Below, one piece after another: positions 27,255 through 34,585 of a stretch of 64,000 bases of DNA. Each line of letters begins with the position of its first letter. Within the stretch, counting starts at the first letter, position 1. This DNA is from an uncultured Erythrobacter sp. Its GTDB lineage: Bacteria; Pseudomonadota; Alphaproteobacteria; Sphingomonadales; Sphingomonadaceae. The notes below the pieces were generated by a model. It did not search any database. It was not told the origin of the DNA and worked only from the letters and a program-made list of their open reading frames with translations. The DNA lies in contig CANKYK010000001.1 of the NCBI GenBank assembly GCA_947488155.1, forward strand, positions 558,001 through 622,000, given 5' to 3'. Made by a program: the position numbers and the translations under genes.

Positions 27255-28964
27255 ATGTCTGAGAACACCCCTTTCGATGTGATTGTTGTTGGTTCTGGAA
27301 TGTCGGGCGGCTGGGCCGCAAAGGAATTCAGCGAGAAAGGGTTCAAGACCCTGGTGCTGGAACGCGGCAAACAAACAGAACACAGCGTGGATTATGTCGG
27401 TGAGAACCAAAATCCGTGGGATATGAAGCACCGCGACCGGGTCGACCCAAAACTGGCCAATGCGGAATATCCGGTGCAGCAGACCTGCTATGCCTTCCGC
27501 GAGAGCACGCGGAATTTCTTCATCAACGACAAGGAAAATCCCTACTCGGTTGAGGACGGCAAGACCTTTTCGTGGCTGCGCGGCGATCAGGTCGGCGGCA
27601 AATCATTGATGTGGGCACGGCAAAGCTATCGTTGGAGCGAGATGGATTTCGCCGCCAACAAGGCCGATGGGTATGGTACGGATTGGCCGATCCGCTATGC
27701 CGATGTTGAGCCGTGGTATAATTATGTTGAGAAATTCGTCGGCATCAGCGGTTCAGAAGAAGGCCTAGATCAGCTACCCGACAGCGTGTTCCAGCCACCG
27801 ATGGACCTCACTTGCGTAGAGAAAGACGCAAAAGCCAAGGTTGAGGCAGCCTTTCCGGGACGCAAGATGATCCCCGGCCGCGCGGCACATCTGACGCAGC
27901 CAACAGAAGAGCAATTGGCGTTGGGCCGCGGTTCTTGCCAATTCCGCAACCAATGCGAGCGTGGATGCTCGTTCGGTGGATATTTCTCGAGCGTTTCGGC
28001 CACTTTACCAGCGGCGAAGAAGACCGGGAATATGACCCTGCTGCCAGACACGGTAGTCGAACGCATTCTCTATGACGAGAAAAGCGGCAAGGCGACCGGT
28101 GTGCGAACTGTCAATCGCACCACCAAAGAGCGTAACGATTATCGGGCCAAAGTGATCTTCATGTGCGCATCCACATTGGGTACGGTGCAGGTGCTGCTCA
28201 ACTCCACATCAGAAGCTTTCCAAAACGGGTTCGCCAATAACAGCGGCACGGTTGGCAAATATCTGATGGATCATCACACACGGATCGGCGCAGAGGCGGC
28301 TTATCCAGGTTTTCAGGATAGCTATTTTGCAGGGCGCAGGCCCAATGGCATTTACGTTCCGCGCTTCACCAATCTCGGCAATGAAACCGATGGAGAGTTT
28401 CTGCGCGGATACGGCTATCAAGGGCAAAGCTCGCGTGCCTCTTGGACCCGCGCCTTAGGCGGCCAGGGCTTTGGTGAGGATCTGAAGAACGAACTCAGAC
28501 AACCAGCCGACAGCTGGCGCATTCGCTTGCAAGCCTTTGGCGAAATGCTGCCGCGCGAAGAGAACATGGCGGTGCTGCACCCAACCAAGACCGATCCAAA
28601 CGGTATTCCGCAAATCCACCTGGATGTCAGCTGGTCTGAAAACGAACGCAAAATGCGCGTTGCGATGAAGCGTGATGCCGTTGCAATGCTGGAGGCCGCC
28701 GGCTGCACGGATATTCAGACATTCGAACAAGAACCCGTTCCAGGAGATTGCATTCACGAAATGGGCGGCGCACGCATGGGATATGACGCGGCAACCTCAG
28801 TCGTTAACGGCCGCAACCAATGCCACGATGTGCCCAATGTCTTTATCACCGACGGATCTTCGTTCTCTTCGGTTGCATGCCAGAACCCATCGCTCACTTT
28901 CATGGCTCTAACAGCGCGTGCGGTCGACTATGCCGCCACCCAAATGAAACAGGATTTGATCTGA
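27255..28964 (+). CDS. GMC-family FAD sugar dehydrogenase catalytic subunit with 3Fe-4S-type cysteine motif
   Basis: This 569-residue GMC oxidoreductase has FAD-binding VVGSGMSGGWAAKEF at about residues 11-25. The C-terminal HEMGGARMG and NPSLTFMALTARA segments hold the active-site His/Asn region. Cysteines C228, C234 and C238 form C-x5-C-x3-C. The same spacing binds the 3Fe-4S cluster of the Burkholderia FAD glucose dehydrogenase alpha subunit (C212, C218, C222). Together with the Tat small subunit it should form a periplasmic dehydrogenase that oxidises C1 of an aldose, C2 of gluconate or C3 of a glycoside. The TIM-barrel and Gfo neighbours favour glucoside 3-dehydrogenase; the lactonase and gluconate genes nearby also allow C1 oxidation. 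The stop overlaps the next ATG by one base. Confidence 0.88.
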   Translation: MSENTPFDVIVVGSGMSGGWAAKEFSEKGFKTLVLERGKQTEHSVDYVGENQNPWDMKHRDRVDPKLANAEYPVQQTCYAFRESTRNFFINDKENPYSVEDGKTFSWLRGDQVGGKSLMWARQSYRWSEMDFAANKADGYGTDWPIRYADVEPWYNYVEKFVGISGSEEGLDQLPDSVFQPPMDLTCVEKDAKAKVEAAFPGRKMIPGRAAHLTQPTEEQLALGRGSCQFRNQCERGCSFGGYFSSVSATLPAAKKTGNMTLLPDTVVERILYDEKSGKATGVRTVNRTTKERNDYRAKVIFMCASTLGTVQVLLNSTSEAFQNGFANNSGTVGKYLMDHHTRIGAEAAYPGFQDSYFAGRRPNGIYVPRFTNLGNETDGEFLRGYGYQGQSSRASWTRALGGQGFGEDLKNELRQPADSWRIRLQAFGEMLPREENMAVLHPTKTDPNGIPQIHLDVSWSENERKMRVAMKRDAVAMLEAAGCTDIQTFEQEPVPGDCIHEMGGARMGYDAATSVVNGRNQCHDVPNVFITDGSSFSSVACQNPSLTFMALTARAVDYAATQMKQDLI

Positions 28965-29821
28965 TGAAAGCACTTCAATCACTTGATCGCCGCGATGTTT
29001 TAAAAGGCGGCTTGCTCGGTAGCATCGGATTGCTCGCCGCCTGCAATGGCGTAGCGCCCACGCCGGAAACAGCGGCAAAGACCAGTCCCTACACAGGCAA
29101 GCTCGGTATTCAGCTGTACACTTTTCGCGAGCAGTTTGAGCAAGACTACGACGGTGTCCTCACCACCTTGGCTCAGATCGGTTATAAGGACCTAGAGTTT
29201 GCTGGTTATTATGATCACGATGCCGCCGCGATTAAGGCGCGGATGGATGATCTTGGTTTGGTCAGCAATTCCACTCATGTGCAGTTGGCTGATATGCAAG
29301 ACAATTTCGATGCGGTCATAGAGCGTGCGGCTTTGATGGGACAAACCAAGCTGATCATTCCTTGGCTTGCCCCAGAAGATCGCAATCTCGACAGATACAA
29401 AGCCATTGCAGACCTGCTCAATGAACGCGCTGGACCCGCAAAAGAGGCGGGCATGATAGTCGGCTATCACAACCATGAGTTTGAATTTGAAACGATTGAC
29501 GGTGAAGTGCCTTACGACATCTTGCTAGAGCGTACAGAGGCCGACGCAGTAACGATGGAGCTGGATTTCTTCTGGGCGCACAAGGCCAATGTTGACCCGC
29601 TAGAGCTATTCGCGAAAGCGCCAGGCCGTTTCTCTGCCTGCCATATCAAGGATGCATCTAAAGATGGTGAAATGGTCAACATCGGCGACGGCGTAATTGA
29701 TTTTTCTGCCATCTTGGCAGAGTCAGAGACCGCTGGATTGGAGTGTTTCTACGTCGAAAATGACGATACGAAAGATGCCGAAGGTTTTGCCAAAGCGAGC
29801 TTCGCTTACCTTGATCAGTAG
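28964..29821 (+). CDS. Exported lipoprotein TIM-barrel sugar isomerase/epimerase-like enzyme
   Basis: This 285-residue protein starts at ATG 28964, overlapping the GMC stop. The N-terminus DRRDVLKGGLLGSIGLLAAC has both a twin-arginine-like motif and a lipobox (LLAAC), so it should be anchored on the periplasmic side. The rest is a xylose-isomerase-like TIM barrel with YHNHEFEFE, MELDFFWAH, CHIKDAS and FYVENDD as candidate metal-ligand strands. A periplasmic enzyme of this fold right after a periplasmic dehydrogenase suggests it acts on the oxidised glycoside, for example as a 3-keto-glycoside lyase or hydrolase. That is inference. It is the last gene of the unit; a hairpin follows at 29828. 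Confidence 0.83.
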   Translation: MKALQSLDRRDVLKGGLLGSIGLLAACNGVAPTPETAAKTSPYTGKLGIQLYTFREQFEQDYDGVLTTLAQIGYKDLEFAGYYDHDAAAIKARMDDLGLVSNSTHVQLADMQDNFDAVIERAALMGQTKLIIPWLAPEDRNLDRYKAIADLLNERAGPAKEAGMIVGYHNHEFEFETIDGEVPYDILLERTEADAVTMELDFFWAHKANVDPLELFAKAPGRFSACHIKDASKDGEMVNIGDGVIDFSAILAESETAGLECFYVENDDTKDAEGFAKASFAYLDQ

Positions 29822-29827
29822 AAGCGA

Positions 29828-29857
29828 ATGTGGGTTACCGCGATCGCGGCCCCGCAT
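29828..29857. terminator. Hairpin between convergent operons, containing the palindrome CCGCGATCGCGG
   Basis: ATGTGGG at 29828-29834 pairs, with one G-T, with CCCGCAT at 29851-29857, and CCGCG/CGCGG closes the inner stem at 29838-29849. It sits between the TIM-barrel stop (29821) and the GH5 stop (29873). No T-run follows on either strand, so it could instead be a protein site. Confidence 0.5.
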
Positions 29858-29872
29858 CCCTTCCGCCTACGG

Positions 29873-30913
29873 CTATTCTCCAGTCAAAACGGCGAGCATG
29901 TCTTCGTCCCAACCATTCTCTTCAGTATGGAGCGCGAAGGTGTTCGCGTACGCCCATAGACACCAAGGAATGTCGGCTTCTTCCATCGCCTCTTTGACGG
30001 CACCGGCCCATTTCACTCGTTCCTTGTTATCGACCGGGTCATTCGCTCCGAACTCGCCAAGGAATACGGGCCGTCCCACAGCTTTGCGGAATGTGGTGGC
30101 AATTTCGACTGCGTTCGCCAATTCCACCTTATCTGCAGCCGAACCCCATCCACGCTTACCCTTGGGCATATTCTCACCCAACCAGGCCGCCCCTTGGTGG
30201 GTGAAGTTGAACGGGTCGTAATAATGGAAAGTGTAAACAACATTGGGATCATCGGTCGCTAGGTTGGTCGCCAACGTACGAATGCCAGACCATTCTTCCC
30301 CGCCAAGAATAACGATCCGATCAGGGTTATCACGGCGAATGGTTGCAAGCGCAAGCGCCTGAGCTTGGCGCATCTCCTTGCCCTTCAAATTCTTGGTGGG
30401 CTCGTTCAGCACTTCAAACCAGACATTGCCGGGCAGCTTGGAATAACGCAACGAAAGCTGATCCCAGATCGCTCGGAATCGTTCCATTTGTTCGCCTGGC
30501 TGCTCCATCATCTCTTCAAAATGATGGATGTTAATCACTACATTGAGCCCGCTCGACAAAGCCCATTTGATATTATTGTCAGCTATTGCAACGAAATCTG
30601 GATGGAGCCGATATTCTGGCGCGGGCCCCGTGTAATCGCTCCAACGTATTGGAATGCGGACCGTATCAAAACCTGCCTCAGCAATCTTCTGATAGTCGGC
30701 TTTAGCATAGAGCTTACCCCAAGAGCTTCCATTCGGCGCTTCCAGCGCGTTGCCCATATTGACGCAGCGTTTCATTTGAAAATCGGGTGCGATCGGTGTG
30801 CTCGGAACGGTCTCTGCCTGCGCTGCAGAGGGCACCTGCGCGTTTGCCGACAGCGACAGGGAAAGGCTCATTGCGACCACAATTGCAAGTTTGGAGTTTT
30901 TCAAATGTGTCAC
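29873..30913 (-). CDS. Secreted GH5-family glycoside hydrolase
   Basis: This 346-residue protein starts at GTG 30913 with GAAGGGA upstream; a longer frame would run back into the LacI gene. The signal peptide VTHLKNSKLAIVVAMSLSLS...ANAQ leads to the periplasm or outside. The GH5 barrel begins at CVNMGNALEAPNG, with NIHHFEE near the active site. The acid/base glutamate is in FEVLNEP and the nucleophile glutamate in FLGEFG. Such enzymes are endo-beta-glucanases, mannanases or exo-glucanases; the subfamily cannot be fixed by eye. It is the last gene of the SMP-30, GPH transporter, LacI, GH5 unit. Confidence 0.9.
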   Translation of the reverse strand: MTHLKNSKLAIVVAMSLSLSLSANAQVPSAAQAETVPSTPIAPDFQMKRCVNMGNALEAPNGSSWGKLYAKADYQKIAEAGFDTVRIPIRWSDYTGPAPEYRLHPDFVAIADNNIKWALSSGLNVVINIHHFEEMMEQPGEQMERFRAIWDQLSLRYSKLPGNVWFEVLNEPTKNLKGKEMRQAQALALATIRRDNPDRIVILGGEEWSGIRTLATNLATDDPNVVYTFHYYDPFNFTHQGAAWLGENMPKGKRGWGSAADKVELANAVEIATTFRKAVGRPVFLGEFGANDPVDNKERVKWAGAVKEAMEEADIPWCLWAYANTFALHTEENGWDEDMLAVLTGE

Positions 30914-30941
30914 GTTAAGATCCCTTCTATTCACGTAGCTT

Positions 30942-31994
30942 TTATGGGCGCTTTGGCGGCGCCGTTGTTCCTCTGAGGATGAATTCATGATCCAGGACAA
31001 TGCGATGCGGCCCCGGCCTTTTACTATCGCTTAAGCTCTTTACCAGTTCGCGGACTGCCGTGCTGCCCAGATCGCTTAGCGGTTGGCGTACAGTGGTTAG
31101 GAAGGGGCGCATCCGCGTTGCAATATCGGCGTCATCAAATCCGACAACAGATATATCTTCCGGCACTTTCATTCCGCCTTCGATGAGGGCGGCAACTAGA
31201 CCTGCCGCCATGTCATCGTTGGAAGAGAAGACGGCCGTTGGCGGGTTGGATTGGCCGAGAAAGAACTGCCCAGCATCATAGCCCGTTTGAAAACTAAACG
31301 CGCCGGGCCGCACAAAATCAGGATCAATCTTCAGTCCCGCAGCCTCCATTGCAACGCAAAATCCAGCAAAACGGACATGCGATGAACGCTGGTTCTCGCT
31401 CCCGCGAATAAATCCAATTCGCTTGTGCCCCAGGCTCGTCAAATGCTGGACGACTTCGATTGACGCCTTGTAATCGTCTATCTCAACCAACAGTCCCTGG
31501 TTCTGCAAATCGACCGGGCCGACACGCACCACCGGTATCCCCATTTCGTCAAGTACGAAGGCGACCTTCTCGTCATTGGCATAGGGCGCAAGCAGCATCA
31601 CCCCATCGGGACGGCGACGACGTGTCACAGTCTCTAGCGCGGTACGGATGTCGGCCATTGCCATTTCGTCGAGGTCCTCAACGAGACTAATCGACAATTG
31701 ATAACCCAGCTCCTGACACGCAATCACCGCGCCAAATTGGATCGCATTGACATAGACGCTGCCCGCATGGTGGCAAACAAGGTTGATATCGTAGGAGCGG
31801 CTTCCGCGCAGCGAACGCGCGGACTGGCTAGGGACATAATCGAGCGCCCCGGCTGCCTCGCGCACTTTACGGCGCAGTTTTTCCTGCACGTGCGGCTCAT
31901 TATTGAGGACGCGCGATACTGTCTTGATTGAGACGCCCGCCAAATCGGCAACGTCCTTCATCTTCGCTGAGTTTTCAGATTTCGCCTTTGCCAT
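30942..31994 (-). CDS. LacI-family transcriptional regulator
   Basis: This 350-residue repressor has the helix-turn-helix MKDVADLAGVSIKTVSRVLN at residues 12-31 and a hinge near SQSARSLRGSRSYDINLV. A periplasmic-binding-protein-like effector domain follows (GFIRGSENQRSSHVRFAGF, AVFSSNDDMAAGLV, VVGFDDADIATRMRPFLTTVRQP). It lies 12 bp after the GPH transporter and 28 bp before GH5. It is the only LacI gene in the window and lies inside the unit whose promoter carries the operator at 34494-34509. Autoregulation and control of the other operator-bearing units is therefore the simplest model. The effector is probably a sugar or oxidised sugar of this pathway. Confidence 0.92.
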   Translation of the reverse strand: MAKAKSENSAKMKDVADLAGVSIKTVSRVLNNEPHVQEKLRRKVREAAGALDYVPSQSARSLRGSRSYDINLVCHHAGSVYVNAIQFGAVIACQELGYQLSISLVEDLDEMAMADIRTALETVTRRRRPDGVMLLAPYANDEKVAFVLDEMGIPVVRVGPVDLQNQGLLVEIDDYKASIEVVQHLTSLGHKRIGFIRGSENQRSSHVRFAGFCVAMEAAGLKIDPDFVRPGAFSFQTGYDAGQFFLGQSNPPTAVFSSNDDMAAGLVAALIEGGMKVPEDISVVGFDDADIATRMRPFLTTVRQPLSDLGSTAVRELVKSLSDSKRPGPHRIVLDHEFILRGTTAPPKRP

Positions 31995-32006
31995 TCGCCC
32001 CCCCTG

Positions 32007-33386
32007 TCACTGCGACAACTCGTCAACAATGCGAGCGTGCAGACCACTGCTCAGTGGCATAAGAAACAGTGTAATTGAAGCCGCGATCAAAAAGAGAACC
32101 GGAGCAATTGCAATGTATTGGCCGAGTGAAACCGCCGTCTCTGCAGTTTGCACATCGCGCTCAGGCTGATAGCCAATACCTGAAAGCAGATATCCAACCC
32201 CCAAACCGGTCAGCGCGCTAGACGCCTTTTGAGCAAACAGACTTGAGCCAAACACTGCGCCTTCATCACGGCGCCCGTAATTGTATTGGCCATATTCAAC
32301 CGTGTCGGGGATCAGTGCCCAAATGATGATGGCAAAGGATGAGCCCGCAAATCCGTAAAGAATCAACTGAACCGGCACACCGCTGACCAGAAATGGTCCA
32401 AATGCGAACAGCCATATACCGCCAATGGCTGTCACCAGGGTTCCCAAATACCAGCATTTCTTTTTGCCAAGCGAGCGCGCTATCAATGTCCAGATCGGTG
32501 TCCCGACAAGCGTAGAAAATGCATAGGCTGAAAGGATGACTTCCTTGTTTGCGAAGTCGCCCGCATTCGCTTCGATGTAAAAGGCTATCGGTATGCTGAT
32601 GCTCGCCCCAGCCGCTGAATTCAACAGCAGTACCAGCAAGAGCATACGCAGCGCATCGTTCTGCGAGAAAGCATCAAGGAACGAACGCATGCTCCAACCG
32701 ACCGGCAGATCGTCACCGCCAAGGGGGGGCTTTTCACGAGTGAACAAAAAACATGCAATGAGCGCAATTGTGGCCACAAACGCACCCAGAAGAGCGGCAA
32801 AGAAAGAGCCCTGCCCTGCAAACTCGCCTTGCGTTTCCAATGCGCGGCTGAGCGGAAAGAAGAACGACGTAACACACAGCATGCCGCAAAAGGCGAAGAA
32901 CATGCGCACGCCAGAAAGCTCGGCTCTTTCAACTGAGCTGAAGGTCAAGCGCGCTGACAGCGCGGAGTAAGGCACAGCCACAATAGTGTAGAATGTGCGG
33001 AAAATGATCGCTGACGCCAAAAGCGCTACGAACAGCAGCCAGCCTTCTAATGGAGGTGACCAAAACAGCAGACAGAAAGAGGCACCCAGTCCAAAACTGC
33101 CGAACAAGATAAACGGACGGTATACCCCGTATTTGCTGCGATTGGCAGCGGCAAAACTGGCGACCAAGGGATCAGAAATTGCATCCCACAACAGACCAAG
33201 CGCATAGATCCAACCAGCCAGCTTTGGGTCTAGTCCAACCACCTCTGCGTACCAAAATACGAGGATCAGCGAGAGGCTGTGCCAGTAGATATTGAGTCCA
33301 AAATCGCCAATGCCATAGCCAGCTAGGCGCACAAGTTTTCTGCCGAGCATCAGCTTACGCGGCTCAGATGTAGCAGTGTTCGGCAT
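32007..33386 (-). CDS. GPH-type MFS sugar:cation symporter
   Basis: This 459-residue membrane protein has about 12 hydrophobic segments and the features of the glycoside-pentoside-hexuronide family: YGIGDFGLNIYWHSLSLILVFW at the N-terminus, WDAISDPLVASFAAANRSKYGVYRPFIL in the first cytoplasmic loop and PDTVEYGQYNYGRRDEG late in the protein. It should import a glycoside or hexuronide with a cation. It starts 13 bp after the lactonase gene stop and ends 12 bp before LacI. It is the third predicted sugar importer of the locus, after the SSS and MFS proteins. Confidence 0.88.
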   Translation of the reverse strand: MPNTATSEPRKLMLGRKLVRLAGYGIGDFGLNIYWHSLSLILVFWYAEVVGLDPKLAGWIYALGLLWDAISDPLVASFAAANRSKYGVYRPFILFGSFGLGASFCLLFWSPPLEGWLLFVALLASAIIFRTFYTIVAVPYSALSARLTFSSVERAELSGVRMFFAFCGMLCVTSFFFPLSRALETQGEFAGQGSFFAALLGAFVATIALIACFLFTREKPPLGGDDLPVGWSMRSFLDAFSQNDALRMLLLVLLLNSAAGASISIPIAFYIEANAGDFANKEVILSAYAFSTLVGTPIWTLIARSLGKKKCWYLGTLVTAIGGIWLFAFGPFLVSGVPVQLILYGFAGSSFAIIIWALIPDTVEYGQYNYGRRDEGAVFGSSLFAQKASSALTGLGVGYLLSGIGYQPERDVQTAETAVSLGQYIAIAPVLFLIAASITLFLMPLSSGLHARIVDELSQ

Positions 33387-33399
33387 GACTCAGGACGAT

Positions 33400-34455
33400 T
33401 CAAAAACGACCTACTCCAGCCACTTTGGTGCGCACTGCGACCAGGCGGTCGCCAGCAGTGATGAAAAGGGTGCGTCCATCTTCGCCAAAGGCACAATTGG
33501 CCGTCGCTCGCCCTGTTCCAATCCGGCCCATACAGCGCGCCTGAGGATCGATCACCAGAACTCCGCCTGGTCCGCCCAGAAAGATGTGCCCGCCGACCGC
33601 GACCGCCATCCCATCGGGTAGCCCGCCAACCTCGTGCATAAACGGCTTCGCATCGAACCATATTTCTCCCCCGCTAATCTCACTATCGGCAGACGCGGGA
33701 GTGTCAAACCGGCGGATAAGCGGAGCGTCTGGATCAGATTGGCTCACGTACAAAGAGCTCTCGTCCGGAGACAGCACAATGCCATTGGGGAAGGTCATGT
33801 CATCCGCAAGTCGGGAAAGCGCGCCGTCGCTACCTAGGCGATAAACGCCATTGGCATCCTGCTCTTTCATCGGTGAAGCATTCAACCCTTCCAGCCCATA
33901 GGGCGGATCGGTGAAATAGATCGTTCCATCGCTCGCTTCGATCAAATCGTTGGGGCTGTTAAAGCGCTTGCCCATATATTCGCTCACCAAAGTCCGGCGG
34001 CTGCCAGCACCCATATCGCGCGCTTCGACACCGCGCTTGCCGTGGTTGCATATCAGCAGTTCGCCGCTTTTCCCCATGAGCAAGCCATTGGCACCCGGCT
34101 CACGCAGTCCCCCCGCTTGATCTGGCGCAACGCCTGAGGGATCAAGAAAGATCGAGATGCCTTCCTGCGCGCTCCACGCGTAAGCGCGATTTTTCGGAAC
34201 GTCTGTGAAATAAAGCCTTTGGCGCTCTGTATCCCATGCCGGCCCCTCGGACCACTGGTGCCCTTCTGAAAGGAGCCGTGATGGAGCCGCGATGTCCACA
34301 AGATCGGCGAAGCCGGCTTCAAATTCATCAAAGATAATATTTGCGTCTGCTGCGGAGCCTCCGGCTGCGATCCGCGCGCTATCGTTATCGCCAGCGCATG
34401 CGGCGAGCGCACTGGCCGAAAGGCCCAGCAATGTTGTCCGACGCGTAACCTGCAT
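33400..34455 (-). CDS. Exported SMP-30/gluconolactonase-like lipoprotein
   Basis: This 351-residue protein begins MQVTRRTTLLGLSASALAAC, a twin-arginine-like leader ending in a lipobox. The six-bladed beta-propeller of the SMP-30/gluconolactonase family follows (EGPAWDTERQRLYFTDVP, SPNDLIEASDGTIYFTDPPYG, FPNGIVLSPDESSLYVS, LPDGMAVAVGGHIFLGG). The metal-binding Glu, Asn and Asp of the family are in EGPAW, SPNDL and LPDGM. It hydrolyses an aldonolactone, presumably in the periplasm. It is the first gene of a four-gene unit divergent from GH3, with an operator 39 bp before its start. GntP and gluconokinase nearby fit gluconate as the product. Confidence 0.88.
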   Translation of the reverse strand: MQVTRRTTLLGLSASALAACAGDNDSARIAAGGSAADANIIFDEFEAGFADLVDIAAPSRLLSEGHQWSEGPAWDTERQRLYFTDVPKNRAYAWSAQEGISIFLDPSGVAPDQAGGLREPGANGLLMGKSGELLICNHGKRGVEARDMGAGSRRTLVSEYMGKRFNSPNDLIEASDGTIYFTDPPYGLEGLNASPMKEQDANGVYRLGSDGALSRLADDMTFPNGIVLSPDESSLYVSQSDPDAPLIRRFDTPASADSEISGGEIWFDAKPFMHEVGGLPDGMAVAVGGHIFLGGPGGVLVIDPQARCMGRIGTGRATANCAFGEDGRTLFITAGDRLVAVRTKVAGVGRF

Positions 34456-34493
34456 AGTGAATCAATCCCTTCTAGAGTCTTGATATTCCAATA

Positions 34494-34509
34494 TTGACAA
34501 CCTTGTCAA
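34494..34509. promoter_or_regulatory. LacI-type operator (TTGACAACCTTGTCAA) in the SMP-30/GH3 divergent promoter
   Basis: The 16 bases are identical to those at 17191-17206. They lie 39 bp from the SMP-30 start at 34455 and 77 bp from the GH3 start at 34586, so one site could control both directions and LacI itself. Confidence 0.75.
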
Positions 34510-34585
34510 AAAACGCTGCTAATAGGACAAGATTGACGAATAAGGATTCGTCGGCGCAAAGGTGTGTCGGCGGGGGAGAGCCAGA

